Positions 1 to 11,308 of a stretch of DNA of 64,000 nucleotides are shown piece after piece. The stretch lies in assembly GCF_020360975.1 (NCBI RefSeq), contig NW_025408673.1:3286001-3350000 (forward strand). Direction: 5' to 3'. Numbering within the stretch: the stretch's first letter is position 1; each line of letters starts with the position of its first letter. The position numbers and the translations under genes are program-made. The notes beneath the pieces are model-generated. The model worked only from the letters and a program-made list of their open reading frames with translations. It ran no database searches and was not told where the DNA came from. This DNA is from Hirsutella rhossiliensis. Taxonomy: Eukaryota > Ascomycota > Sordariomycetes > Hypocreales > Ophiocordycipitaceae.

Positions 1-58
1 CGCCGCCTACAACGATGGTATCTGCTGGGGAAGCTGGGTGTTAGTATGATGGGCTGGC

Positions 59-510
59 TCAGTCCGACGACCACATCCCGTGATCAACATCTGTTACCTG
101 ATGGTGCTCTGCGTCTTTCACGGCCCTCTTGGCTTCCTGAGCCTCGAGGTGTCGTTTTCTTTCATCGGCGACCCTCTTTCCTTTCTTTGGAGGACGTGAT
201 GCCACTACCTCCTTCATGAAGAGCAAGAGCTTTCCTTCATCGACCAGGTCTCCCGGTAGCTGTTGGCCCTGTGGTACCGAGGCCGGCCAAACGTCCGGGA
301 TCGCAGGCCAGTTGGCTTGACACCACTCCTGTGAGGCAGTCAATGCATGGATCTACATGAAGATTGCAGGGCGCGCATGCGGCTTGCCTTCCATTCTTCC
401 TGCTTGGGACGATAATTTCGCTTCGTATTCTTCGGCTGGGTGTTCTCCAGATCTAACAGGTAGTGCTCAATGGCCGCCCTGACCCGGGGATCCTCTATCG
501 CGTTTGACAT
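59..510 (-). CDS. Crypton/Ndc10-like protein, N-terminus (partial)
   Basis: The start is the ATG at 510, giving MSNAIEDPRVRAAIEHYLLD. Exon 1 ends after the PKQEEWK motif and joins EWCQANWPAIPDVW through a 59-bp intron at 387-329 with a GC donor and a CACAG acceptor. The spliced frame is continuous (phase 0). The PKQ-x-EWK and GKLLLFMKEVV motifs followed by a lysine/arginine-rich stretch match, from memory, the start of fungal proteins with Ndc10/CBF3-type and GCR1_C domains, which occur in Crypton tyrosine-recombinase elements. About 130 residues are readable before a stop at 59, whereas relatives are several times longer. A branch-like CTAAC at 44-40 and a CCCCAG at 30-25 suggest another intron leading out of the window, so the gene is probably truncated by the window edge rather than dead. 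The catalytic region is not visible. Confidence 0.5.
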
Positions 511-795
511 GGTGCAGGCGGTCGCCGTCGCGACGGTGGCAATGGAGGAGGGGGGGGAGGGGGGGGGGGGGAGGGGGGGGGAGCGCAACGCGCGTGAGCG
601 AGACCGAAATCGAAGGTCTCGCGCAGGGCCCCGCGGGCGTGGACCTTCGATTTTGCCGTCCGATGGCGGTAATCCGACTAAGAAAACGCCAGCCCCGCAG
701 GGCCGGGCCTTCGAAAACGACATGGTTTTGCATGGGGCGGGGCGGTAATCCGATTACCGGATGACCGGTCAGCCGGCCCCGGGACCTGTGACACC

Positions 796-1560
796 AAGGC
801 ATACGATCGAGCCCAACAGTACGTGGAACAGCGTGCCCGTGGCGCGTATGTGGCTTCAATCTGTCAACCAGAGGCCTCATTCGACATCTCTATTGCTGCC
901 CAGGTCCAAACCCCTACGGAAGAGGATTGCACGACCCTCAACAAGCGGCTTCAATGGCAGAAAGACCACCAGCAGCGAGGCCTAACGTATATCCCTATTG
1001 ACCTCGCCAATGCCAAGCTTATCGTCTTTACCGACGGTTCCTTTGCGAACAATAAGGACCTATCGTCACAGCTAGGCTTCGTCATTGCCCTAGTCAATGA
1101 GACCGAGACCGCACGTACCAAAGACCAATTCGGGATCAAGGGCAATGTCCTCCATTGGAGCTCAACGAAGTGTAAGAGGGTCACCCGAAGCGTGCTAGCA
1201 TCAGAGATCTACGGCATGGTCAACGGATTCGATATTGGGATATCACTAGCAACGACGATACGGAAGATCACAGACCGCCTCAATCTTCCCCCTATCCCCT
1301 AATCGTTTGCACCGACTCTTTTCCTCTACGAGTGCCTCGTTAAGCTAGGCACAACGAAGGAGAAGCGATTGATGATAGATATCATGGCCTACGTCAATCC
1401 TACGAAAGGCGTGAGATCACAGAAATCCGCTGGATTAACGGCGCAGACAACCCAGCAGATGCTATGACAAAGGCATCGCCTAACCGCGCCCTCGAACGCC
1501 TCGTCGATACGAATAGCCTTACGATTAGGATAGAAGGATCAGTCGAACGCCCTCCCCGCT
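796..1560 (+). pseudogene. Ty1/copia polyprotein remnant, RNase H end
   Basis: The frame reads AYDRAQQYVEQRARGAYVAS, then KLIVFTDGSFANN and VLHWSSTKCKRVTRSVLASE, and ends with RWINGADNPADAMTKASPN. This is the RNase H terminus of a fungal copia polyprotein; the TDGS aspartate and the SE glutamate of RNase H are visible. Upstream gag, protease, integrase and most of the reverse transcriptase are absent. A one-base loss after IDIMA (about 1387) breaks the frame, so this is a dead stub. A second stub of the same family lies near 25 kb on the other strand. Confidence 0.75.
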
Positions 1561-1580
1561 AGCTGCCGCTCGAACCGTCA

Positions 1581-1764
1581 CCCTTGTCGCACCCCCTTGT
1601 CGCACCCCCTTGTCGCACCCCCTTGTCGCACCCCCTTGTCGCACCCTTGCGGTCGCACCCTTGCGGTCGCACCCTTGCGGTCGCACCCTTGCGGTCGCAC
1701 CCACGCTCCCGCACCCACGCTCCCGCACCCGCTGCTACTGCAGCGATTGCAGCGATTGCAGCGA
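1581..1764. repeat. G/C-rich minisatellite
   Basis: About five 13-bp units (TTGTCGCACCCCC) are followed by four or five 14-bp units (CTTGCGGTCGCACC), two CCCACGCTCCCGCAC units and three CAGCGATTG units. The change of period inside one array suggests stepwise slippage. Open frames here in several phases are by-products of the repeat. Confidence 0.9.
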
Positions 1765-2054
1765 TAAAAGAAGATTTGCCAGTGTGGGAATGTGTTGGAA
1801 CGGCGCAGCAGGAAGGGCGGCATGGGTCACCTGCCAGGTCACGTGGGGCATTCAGCCGAGATTTCTGCGGGCCCAAAAGGGGCACATTCCTAGCCGGAAG
1901 GGGGCAACACACACATCGCCTTTACACACACACAGCCGTGCATATAGCTCCAATTGACCTCTTCTGTGTGCCCACTATCGTTGCCACCTTCCTCATTCGG
2001 ACGAGCCGCAGAACCGCTGTTCTGACAGAATGTAGCATATAGCTATAGTAGGAT

Positions 2055-2267
2055 TGTAAGGGAGGTGCGCACACACGCACACGTGACCCTTAGCGTCACG
2101 TGTATGGACCTCGGGGATCCGTGTATAAAGGGCACGTAGTGTGCCCCCTCATTCCCTTTCCTCCCTTCCTAGCTAGACATCTTGAATACAACCCATTGCG
2201 TTACTGCAGTACAGACCTCCCGACAGGTACTGTCTGATCATTTGTACGATAGAGCGCACATCGCAGA
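2055..2267 (+). repeat. Probable solo LTR, 213 bp
   Basis: The segment begins TGTAAGGGAGG and ends CATCGCAGA, and is bracketed by the direct repeat AGGAT at 2050-2054 and 2268-2272, as expected for a 5-bp LTR-retrotransposon target duplication. A TATAAA lies near 2126. The TGT...AGA ends resemble the better-supported solo LTRs in this window. Orientation is set by the TATA box. Confidence 0.55.
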
Positions 2268-2513
2268 AGGATATCACGTGCGTCATCAGGGAACAACGAT
2301 TACCCGCACACACACACACAACCTATCAAACCTCACCGCATGGTCTAGATAGAAAAAGAATAACAACAACAACATGATCACCGATCAAAGACCCAACTGA
2401 GCCTCAGTTAGCCTATCCACAGGTACTATTATTCCACACTAGGTGTGGGCCTGCACTTTTGTTGGTGGCGTAACGGTTATCTGACACGATTTCATAACGT
2501 CGACGGTGACTTC

Positions 2514-2800
2514 TGTCGCGAAGAACGGCCCATGGTCGAGTCAACCAGGTCACCCATGGGTAGCTAGGGCAGCAAGGGAGCTGATAACCAGGTCTGAACG
2601 AGGAGGCTGGAAAGCTCCTCTTAAAAGACTGGAACATCTCCAGTCGAGAGGCTGGGAACCCCCAGGTCCCCAGCCTCCCTGAACACATTACCTTTACTAC
2701 GAAAGAGGGATATAAATAGGGGCTTGGGTTTAGGGCAGAAAGGGAGGAGAACAGAGACACGGAATACAATATGACCTTTCTGCTGACTTTCTTCGTGAGA
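2514..2800 (+). repeat. Solo LTR, 287 bp, TSD ACTTC
   Basis: It starts TGTCGCGAAG and ends CTTCGTGAGA, so the ends are inverted (TGTCNCGAAG against CTTCGTGAGA). ACTTC is repeated at 2509-2513 and 2801-2805. A GGGATATAAATAGGGG promoter-like box lies near 2710. No internal retrotransposon sequence adjoins it, so it is a solo LTR. Confidence 0.85.
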
Positions 2801-2972
2801 ACTTCTGCCCCATTAGGAAGAGGGCCCCGCCACCAAATTTGGGCGCGGGCATTCCCATCGCCGTGGCCGCCGCGGCTGCCGCCGATGCCCGCCTTAGTAC
2901 TAGCTAACCCCCTGCAATGATAGCTGAATCGGCAGACTGCCTCCTCTCCGCACATCGGACGAGAGTTACGCG

Positions 2973-3459
2973 TCTCGCGAAGGAGAGAGCAAAAGTGGGC
3001 ATAAACGTGGATAAAGGGACATTTTTGAAGGTCGAGTATCGTTCGATCAGATATTGTGTTAATTTTCTCTGCGCCCCCCCCGGTTGCCCTTTTCCCGTCC
3101 CAACAGCCCCTTTTGTATCCCTCCAAGCTTCTCCCAAGTTGATATCCCGCTTTCAGGTATAGTATACATTCTATCAGAAAGAGGGCACTTCTTGCCACTT
3201 ACTGAAGGCCACGTAAGTCATCTACGTCAGCAACACCAGCTCCATCTCCCCGATCAAATAGCTCTTCTAGCTATTAGATAGATAGTTCAGGCTCTCGAGG
3301 TCCCCGAGCCAGTAATAGTTATGCCGGACTCCTTTGGAGGATCCCGTTCGAATAGGAGATCCTCCGGACCCCTCAGTGGACCGCAAACCTCACTCCTTAC
3401 AGGCTTACCTGGTTTCGAGCTGTATTACCTAGAGAGACTTAGAGGCCTCACTTTGTTCC
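2973..3459 (-). repeat. LTR copy, 5'-truncated
   Basis: On the minus strand this matches the LTRs at 14445-14937 and 52259-52768 over most of its length, including the TATAAA-type box, the CGTACGATACTCGACC-like stretch and the terminal CTTCGCGAGA (plus-strand 2973-2982). It lacks the first ~17 bases (the TGTCGAGAAGAAGG end), stopping at 3459 about 40 bp from the carboxylesterase stop codon. No target duplication can be recognised. Confidence 0.8.
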
Positions 3460-3500
3460 AACAAGATCACTGCAATGAATCGTTTCTGGGCCTTAATAAA

Positions 3501-5466
3501 TTACGTCCCAAAGACGGTCATGGCGTTCTCAATCATCCAGTTGATCCCTTCGGCCCGCCAGTCATCCATCTCAACGAATGCGCCGTCCAAATCCCACACA
3601 ATGTTCCTCCCCACGCCTCCACCAGCCGTTCGGTCGTACTTTGGCCATGTCTCGTTCTTTGGCAGCCCAATGTCTTCCTTGCCGTTCGGATCTAGTTCAT
3701 TGATAAAGTTGATCCACGCGGTAGACATATTCGTTGACAGTGCTGTTGCCTTGGCCGTGTACACTGCGTCATTTCCGCCAAAAGGATTCGCTGGGCTGTA
3801 CCCCTCGCCGTTCCAGTTATGAAAGACAAATGCAACCTAAATAGCAGTTCAGCGTTAAGATGCCGTACAAAAAGGGGTAGCTCTGTGGGTTTTGATAACT
3901 TGCCTCCTGAAAATGAGCGGAGCCGAATGGTGCCGGTGCCCCGTTGACAAGCACGTTGAAGCGGTAAGCATAGCTCGGCACTCCATGCTCGAACCAGGCG
4001 AAATTGGCCCGCCTTCTAGAGAAATGAAATGTCATGTCCCCGACAATAGCTGCCATGCGCCTATATTGCGACCCCAGATTCGGGCTGCCCGCATCACCTG
4101 GCTGGATAATATGAGACCACGTCTTGAGCGAAGGAATGCCGATAGACTGCACGTTCGGGTACAAGTACATCAGCTCTTTCAGCAGCTGGTCGACGTTCTC
4201 TGCCGTGTTGTTCGATATGAGCTGCGCCCTGAGGGCTTCTCGCACGTCTTCATCCGAGTTTGTCGAATCGGTCACGAAACCACCACCCTCATCAGTGGTG
4301 ACACCGACCAGCAGTGGAACCTTGACGAAGTTGCCCTTGCGTAGCTGGTTTGTGGGATAGTCGTGCAGGAAGTCATGGTCCAGAACGGGGACCCATGGTC
4401 CGACTTGCGAGACGTTCAGAGCTCGGTTGACCTCCTCGAAGGGGCCTTTCGAAGACAATCCAACGACTCGGAGTGCCAACATGGCTCGCGCAGGATGTGT
4501 TTCGGACGAGTTGGTCGTAGGTGGCTTGCTGCAGCTCTGTGTCGTTCAAGCCTCCGTTGTACGGTCTCCTCTTGATGACGGCACCAAACCCGGATTGGCC
4601 GACAGCTCCGCGGAATAGCTTGTCGTCTCGTCCTGCAACAGGTCAGCCAGTTGCTCATCAAGAGTATCCCCGAGTTTTGCAAATCTCCTTACCGTTGTAG
4701 GCAAGTACTTGTGCCGAGACGCTTTCTGCACCCGCACTTTCACCAAATATGGTCACCTTGTCCGGCGAGCCGCCAAAGGCCTCGATGTTTTCATGGACCC
4801 ATTGTAGAGCCAAACGCTGGTCTTTGAAGCCGATATTCGTAACTCCCGACTCCATTGCTTCTCTACCAGATAGGAATCCAAAGGCCGAAAGACGATAGTT
4901 CAAGCTGACGCCGATAATGGGACGTCCAATCTTGACACTGTGCTCGACAATGAAGGACAAGTTGTATCTCTTGTCTGCCGATCCGCCCATAAAAAGGCCG
5001 CCCCCGTGTAGCCAAACAGCCACTGGCAGAGAGGATGTGTCCCGGACTCCCGCTGCGCGGACGACATTGAGGTACAGACAGTCCTCGGAAACCTCATATC
5101 CTGGCTCATCCCATCCGTAGCCAACGCAGTGGGCTGGGTATTTCGTGGCATTGTGGATGCCATCCCACGACGTGCGAAGACCAGTTGCAACCGCAAATCG
5201 GTCAGGAACCTTGTGTAGGCATAGGACATGTCAGTTGAGTGTTGGGGTTCCGCAAGCCGGAACTGTGACTTTGTTTGTTCGTACCTGTGCGTAGGGCATT
5301 CCCAGGAAGAAGTCTTGGTGATACCCAGGGCTGTACATTCCAGAATACGTTCCATTTTCACCGTAACCTCTGGAGCACGAGTGGAAGGAATTGTGGCAAG
5401 TCCTCTCGAAGCGATCGAGCAAACCGCCACGACGCATTGCGCCAGAAATCCAGAATGGCGACTCAT
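3501..5466 (-). pseudogene. Secreted type-B carboxylesterase, two frameshifts
   Basis: The gene has four exons (5466-5285, 5209-4693, 4632-3904, 3836-3501), separated by introns of 75, 60 and 67 bp; the third has a GC donor (GAG|GCAAGT) and a TTTAG acceptor. It encodes about 588 residues, the usual size for fungal type-B carboxylesterases. The start MSRHSGFLAQCVVAV gives a signal peptide. Exon 2 carries the nucleophile elbow FGESAGAES and the oxyanion HGGG. The acidic residue is in TDEGGG and the histidine in FGSAHFQE (exon 3). It would hydrolyse carboxylic esters outside the cell or in the secretory path. Two breaks interrupt the frame: one A missing from an A-run near 5375 (VTVK|NGTYSG), and a two-base CG loss in TGCGCG near 4485 (NTSCA|AMLAL). 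Splice sites and catalytic residues are intact, so this is either very young decay or assembly error. An LTR abuts the 3' end. Confidence 0.85.
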
Positions 5467-5860
5467 CTTGGCTCAAATGTTGCTCGAACGAATGAGGTCC
5501 AGCATACTTGCTTGGCATCAAGGACTTGCATATGTTTTTATAAACTTGACCTTGTCATGCACTATGCAAAGCCCAATACCAACCTCACCACGCCTCTGGA
5601 CCTCTCCGGAAGGCGGCGCATACCGTGACTTGCGGCAAACTGTACTGCTTGTGCATCATTCAACGGAACCGAATTCGCATTCCCGCCATTCGATGTATGA
5701 CCCCTTTTTTGCAACTTGGTCGTCTAAAAGTATGCAAGTGGACTGGCCGAATATCGGAATCCTCCTGGCAAGCCTATCGATAACTATGACTGGATACATT
5801 TCCGGAACTTTGCTTTGATCGGGAAAATACCTGAAAGTCTCGTCCGTTGCCGACTCTGGC

Positions 5861-6097
5861 TCACGGACTCGGCTCATCCGGTCGGTCGTCTCCGCCCGGT
5901 GCCGGTCTATAATACTCGATTTGCTTGCTTTGTCCATTCCGCACGAAGTAGTATCCTGGGAATTGTTTGGTGGAGCCTTGCGCCGTTTCGTGCCATGCGC
6001 CAGAGGCCGAGGAGCTTGCGGATCCGCGGCAGACGAAAGAGCAAACGAAAACAATAGCCGTCGCACTAAGATGTATACACGTACATAAGTTACTCAT
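5861..6097 (-). CDS. Possible small secreted protein
   Basis: A 78-residue frame starts MSNLCTCIHLSATAIVFVCS, a plausible signal peptide ending near VCRGSASS. The mature part contains GSTKQFPGYYFVRNGQ and EYYRPAPGGDD. The start chosen is the internal ATG at 6097, because the longer reading (from 6166) puts a polar stretch ahead of the hydrophobic core. It lies upstream of the carboxylesterase on the same strand. The neighbouring duplicate (6270-6440) preserves the tail as GSTINPPRYYFVRKG and YYGPAPG but is shifted by a 10-bp length difference. Conservation of the peptide between copies hints that it was coding. No family was recognised. Confidence 0.3.
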   Translation of the reverse strand: MSNLCTCIHLSATAIVFVCSFVCRGSASSSASGAWHETAQGSTKQFPGYYFVRNGQSKQIEYYRPAPGGDDRPDEPSP

Positions 6098-6655
6098 AAG
6101 GTGTAAGCTTGCAAGCTTGGTAAGGCACGACGTTGTTCCGCCGTGTTTGTAGGTTAACAAACCCACAACACCTTAAGCCCAACGGCTACTCTACTACTCC
6201 GTCCGTAACAAGGTTATCGATCCTCGTCAATGGCACCTCGGGATGTTTCCTTTAGCCCACAATATCCGATCCTCGGCCCCGGTGCCGGTCCATAATATGC
6301 GATGTAGTACCTGCTTCGTCCTTTCCGCACGAAGTAGTATCTCGGAGGGTTGATGGTGGAGCCTTGTGCCGTTCCGTGTGGTAATATCCAATGTGCCCGC
6401 GGCCGAGGAGCCTACCGATCCGCGGCAGAAGAAGGATCATACGAATTACGAGTAATTAGTACTTGTACGGGCAAGGTCGGTATGGGACGAGCTTGATGAG
6501 GTTAGTCTGGCGTGTGAGTGAGGAGTTGGGTGGGTTAACAATACCCACAACACCATAAAAATCGACCGCTAGTACGAAGTATTAACAAGGTTATCAATCC
6601 TCGTCAATGGCACTGCGGGGCATGTTTTCTTTTCAGCCCACAAATTCTGAGCTCT
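5880..6655. repeat. Direct tandem duplication, ~375-bp period
   Basis: 5880-6262 and 6263-6655 are diverged copies in direct order. Shared landmarks are GGTGCCGGTC, TTCCGCACGAAGTAGTATC, GATCCGCGGCAGA, AACAAGGTTATC and CCTCGTCAATGGCAC. The copies differ by substitutions and short indels, so the duplication is old. The first copy holds the possible secreted-protein gene and the second a shifted relic. Confidence 0.8.
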
Positions 6656-6919
6656 ACTCGTACCTTTTCAATCTCGAGATATTCCCGGACGAGCCATAAT
6701 AAACGACCTCTAATCTCGATCACTCGGTGCTGTCCGGCCCAAGCGATGCCGTCTTGTACTATTTATTGCATGACGACTGGGTTTGGTTTTCATCGACGCA
6801 GTCCGACACAGGTCCGTCCGTCGGACCGGAGGTTCGAGAAACAGTACTAGGAAATAGCACGCCGTTGGATCACACTGCAGTAGGAACCATATGGGCTGGT
6901 GTAGCTTGTTGTTGCTTGC

Positions 6920-9900
6920 GCTCTCTCTTCATGTGATGACGCTTGAACGCTTGAAACGAAGGATGACGACCGAGGAACCGCTGCGGGCTTTGAGGGTACG
7001 GGCCGGAATGGCGGAGTCTGGCCCATATCAATATACAAAGGGACAACTCATTCGTGGAACGTGAAGCTAGAGTGCACAGCGATTGAGCCAAAATGCGTCC
7101 CGTGCGGCGGACCGCATGAGTCGTTTAGCTGGAAGTGCAGGATGAGGAACCCGAGCAGCGATGCTTGAGTCCCTCCGCATCCTACAGCTGAATGCACACA
7201 AGAGTGATGTGCAGCAGAGTCTGATGAACGACGAAGACCTGAAGGATTTTGTCGCACTGGCTATATCTGAGCCACATGCGCGCAATATCGACGGAAAGGT
7301 GGTGACGAGTCCTATGGGACATCGTAACTGGACAAAGATGATTCCGACGTGTGTTCGTGACGCCTCATGGCCGATCCGCAGCATGCTCTGGATCCGAAGT
7401 GACCTTGAGGCAGAGCAAGTATCCGTGCCGTCGGCTGACCTTACAGTAGCGATAGTTCGACTCGAGGGGAGGGAGGTGATGGTGGTGTCAGTGTATGTGG
7501 AAGGGAAGAACGACGAGGCGCTGGCGAGCGCGATGGAGGTGTTGCGCGACGTGATCGATCGCTTCCGCAATGGAACAGGAAACCGCACAGATGTGGTTCT
7601 GGCGGGGGACTTCAATCGCCACGATCTCCTCTGGGGCGGAGATGAGGTGTCAGCGAGAAGACAAGGGGAAGGTCAGCCCATCGTTGACCTGATGGACGAC
7701 GTTGGTCTCTGCAGCCTTCTCCCGAGAGGGACGAAAACGTGGCAGGGGCCGGACAAGGAGAGCACCATCGACCTGGTGCTGGCATCGGCAGAACTGGCAG
7801 ACGAGGTGATATCCTGCGTGATTCACCCGACAGAGCACGGATCAGACCACAGAGCGATCCAGACGACCTTTGACATTCAAGTACCGGAGCGAATGTTTCC
7901 GCAGCGCCTGCTGCTCAGGAACGCGCCGTGGGTCGCCATCGCAGCCAGGGTCGAGGACGAGCTTCGACCTCTTCCGTGGAACGTGGGGGTGCAGACGCAG
8001 GCGGATCAGCTCATGCGGGTGGTCACCAAGGTGCTGCACGATCTGACACCCCGGGCACAGCCGCCGCCTTACGCGAAACGATGGTGGACGAAGGACCTTA
8101 CACGACTGCGGCGGACATACACGTACTGGCGCAATCAAGCGAGGGCACAGCGACGAGCCGGCCAGTCACGGCCGGATCTGGAGCAACGCGCCAAGGAGGC
8201 TGCCAAGGTACCACGACAACTTGCGGAGACAGAAAAGGCCCATTGGGATGACTTCGTCACGGACGAGAGCAACATCTGGAAGGCAGTCAAGTATGTGAAG
8301 TCTGGTACGGAGATGACAGATGACAAGGTGCCGCCGTTGAAGAGAGCCGACGGCTCGATCACCGAAGGCAAGGGCGAGCAAGCAGAGGAGCTCCTGAGCA
8401 CCTTCTTCCCGCCTCTGCCAACGAGGATCGAACCGGAGGTGAACGTCCGCAAAGAGAAGAGATAGCCATGCCGGACCTCACCTTGCAAGAGATTGAGGAT
8501 AAGGTGATGGCGGCGAAGCCTTGAAAGCGCCTGGGGAGGACGGTCTTCCTGCGATGGTTTGGAAGAAGCTCTGGCACGTGGTCAAGGTCCGGTGTGGACG
8601 CTTTTCGACTCATCGCTCCGAGAGGGCGTGGTGCCTCATCAATGGCGAACGGCCAAGATCATTCCCTTGAGGAAACCTGGTAAAGGAGATTATACCTTGG
8701 CCAAGGCGTGGCGACCGATCTCTCTTCTGTCGACCCTTGGCAAGATTCTGGAAGCAGTCGTAGCAGAACGCATCAGCTACGCAGTTGAGGCCCATGGGCT
8801 TTGTCCGCGAACCACTTCGGCGCTAGGAAACGTAGATCGGCAGACCAAGCACTAGTGCTTCTGCAGGAGCGGATCTACAAGGCGTGGAGAATGGGCAGAG
8901 TGCTAAGCCTCATCAGCTTTGACGTTAAAGGGGCATACAATGGAGTTTGCAAAGAGCGGCTGCTTGACAGGATGAGAGCAAGGGGCATCCCGGACAGATT
9001 GGTCGTCTGGATGGACGCATTCTGCTCGGAACGGACCGCGTCGGTGGTTGTCAACGGGCACACATCCGAGCACCAGCCCTGCCGCAGGCCGGTCTACCAC
9101 AGGGATCGCCACTGTCGCCAGTGGCTTTTCTTTCTTCAACGCGGACCTGGTGCAAAGACGGATCAGTAACAACGGTGGGTCCATCGCCTTTGTGGACGAT
9201 TACTCTGCCTGGGTCACGGGACCAACGGCAGAGTCGAACAGAGATGGTATTCAGTCGATTATCGAGGATGCGCTCGATTGGGAGAAGCGCAGCGGCGCCA
9301 CGTTTGAAGCGGATAAGACATCCGTCATCCACTTCACACGCATCGCGGAGCGCGACAGCGAATTGCCCCTCACCATCAAAGGAAACGATATCAAGCCGAA
9401 GAAGAACGTGAAGCTGTTGGGAGTCATCATGGACAAGGCGCTTCGCTTCAAAGAGCACATCGCCAGTGCGGCCGCCAAGGGGCTGGCCGCGGCCATGTGC
9501 TTGAAACGACTGAAGATGGCCTCGCCACGGATGGCGAGGCAACTGTTCGTCGCGACCGTGGCGCCAACCATGGACTATGCTTCAAACGTGTGGTCGCACG
9601 CGTGCGGGCGAAAGAAGCGTCGTGGATTGGCAGGGCCCAGCGAATTGGAGCCCAGGCAGTCACGGGAGGCTTCCGCACAGTTGCAACGGCAGTGGCCGAG
9701 GCCGAGGCCGGAGTGCAATCAGTTCGAGAACGGCACACTCAAGCAGCGACGAAATTCTGGATAAGGATGCGGACGCTCCCGAAGACGCATCCTCTGACAT
9801 CGTTGAGGCTCAAGCTGAACAGGAGGTATGCTTCGCCAATGCAGAAGCTCGCCTCGGCGATGGGAAGAATAGACACCAAGCGCCTGGAAGTCATCCACGA

Positions 9901-11171
9901 GTTCGCACTGGCGCCGTGGGAGGACCGAGTGCAGGTAACGGATGAGACAGACCGAGTGGAGGTGGTGAAGCCGGATGACTCGGAGGGCATCACTATCGCG
10001 ACGTCCAGCTCTCAAAGGAAAGGCAAGGTCGGGTTGGGAGGCGTCGTTCGGGATGCTTCCCGCGACAGCGCAGACGGGGTGCTGGCCAGCTACTCCGCCA
10101 CTCGGCTCCAGTGATGAGCAGAATGCCTACACAGCAGGACTCGAGGCAATCGCCATGGCCTGAGGTGTGTGCCTCTCGGTCTTCATGACCGAGAGCTCAC
10201 AGTTGTGACAAGCAACCGCTCTGTCCTGCAAGTCATCGGGCGGCCACGGCAGCAGTCTGGTCAGTGCACGATACGGGCGATATACGGATCTGTTGAGTAT
10301 CTGGCGAAAAGAGGCTGCAGAGTCAGACTTCGCTGGGTGCCTGCAAAGAATGAGGAGTTCACTCTAGGCCACTGGCCAAAATGCAAGCGAAAAGAGCGAC
10401 GCGAGATGAATGCATCGCTGAACCAGCAACGTTTCAGGCAAGAGCAACGACGTTACGACTGCTGCTCAACGAACACACTCGCGTTCGTCAGATCCCAGAA
10501 AGGGTTGGAAAGCACTCAAAGCGCATCGATAAAGCATTGCCGGGCAAGCACACCCGCAAGATGTACGACGAGCTAACTAGAAAGGAATCTGAAGTGTTGG
10601 TACAACTTCGAACTGGCAAATCACGACTGAATGGCTACCTTCGCAAAATCGGGGCAGAGGAATCGGATGAGTGCACCTGCGGACAGTCGGCGGAAACGGT
10701 GGAACATTTCCTCTTTTGATGCAGAAGATGGACGGTACAACGAGAAATCATGCTTCGATATGCTCGCGGAAAGATGGGAAACCTGTCTTTCTTCCTAGGA
10801 GGCAAGGCAGAGTCAGACGATAACAAGTGGCAGCCCGATATGGGGGCTGTACGGGCGACAATACAGTTCGCATTGGCAACGAAACGCTTCAGTATGGACC
10901 GACGAGGGACCATGTACTGATCAAGGGATAATCATACTAACACAACAGCCTTCAACTTGGCAGACCGCGCTTCAGTCGCTGAAGGTAGGACGCTGAACAC
11001 TTGGAGAAACTGACCTTCAAGCAGGCCTGTCATGTCACAGCGAACGAGGCTGGAAACAGATGAAAAGAAGCGTGGGGCTTCAGGTGCGATGGAACCATGT
11101 ACAGTAGGTACGTAGCTTAGCGTAGTGGCTCTATGGGGGAACCCTCCGGGCGCAATACAAAATAATAATAA
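6920..11171 (+). mobile_element. Tad/I-type LINE, decayed, 5'-truncated
   Basis: The element holds the end of ORF1, all of ORF2 (7161-10919) and a 3' UTR ending GGGCGCAATACAAAATAATAATAA. The ORF1 remnant finishes with a CCHC-like knuckle (CVPCGGPHESFSWKC) just before its stop at 7166-7168. The 3' UTR is shared by two other stubs in the window (13323-13531 and the split copy near 61.2-61.8 kb). The last bases form an A/T-rich short repeat, usual for LINE 3' ends. The 5' end of ORF1 is missing. Confidence 0.85.
7161..10919 (+). pseudogene. LINE ORF2: endonuclease, RT, RNase H
   Basis: Residues 1-230 form an APE-type endonuclease (LQLNAHKSDVQQ, SEPHARN, GDFNRHDLLW, STIDLVLAS, GSDHRAI). The reverse transcriptase follows, with SFDVKGAYNGV and the active-site FVDD at about 9190, then SGATFEADKTSVIHF. 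The RNase H region (KGKVGLGGVVRDASRD, LRWVPAKNEE) and a C-terminal zinc-knuckle (CTCGQSAETVEHFLF) follow. The frame breaks near 8460, 8590, 8840, 9080, 9620 and 10110, there is a TGA where PWKAPGEDG is expected (8522) and another at 10717, so it is inactive. The start ATG overlaps the ORF1 stop by eight bases (ATGCTTGA), an arrangement suited to reinitiation. Confidence 0.85.
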
Positions 11172-11308
11172 CGTGAAGCTACTACTACCTGCTTAGAGCA
11201 TTGTACATGTACAAAGCTGTCGGGTTGCCCAGGTGGTCTGCGGCGACGGTCGGTTGCTCGATATTATCGCACTCCCAACGTTTCTTCGAGTCCCTTCAGC
11301 TCATCATC

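Noticed and set aside
59..510. Starship captain (DUF3435) at the left edge
   Set aside because: The motifs visible are of the Ndc10/GCR1 Crypton type, and no Starship boundary or cargo pattern is seen.
1581..1764. CRISPR-like array
   Set aside because: Units of 13-14 bp are adjacent without spacers; the host is a eukaryote.
1559..1957. Four overlapping frames on both strands
   Set aside because: They are translations of the minisatellite in different phases.
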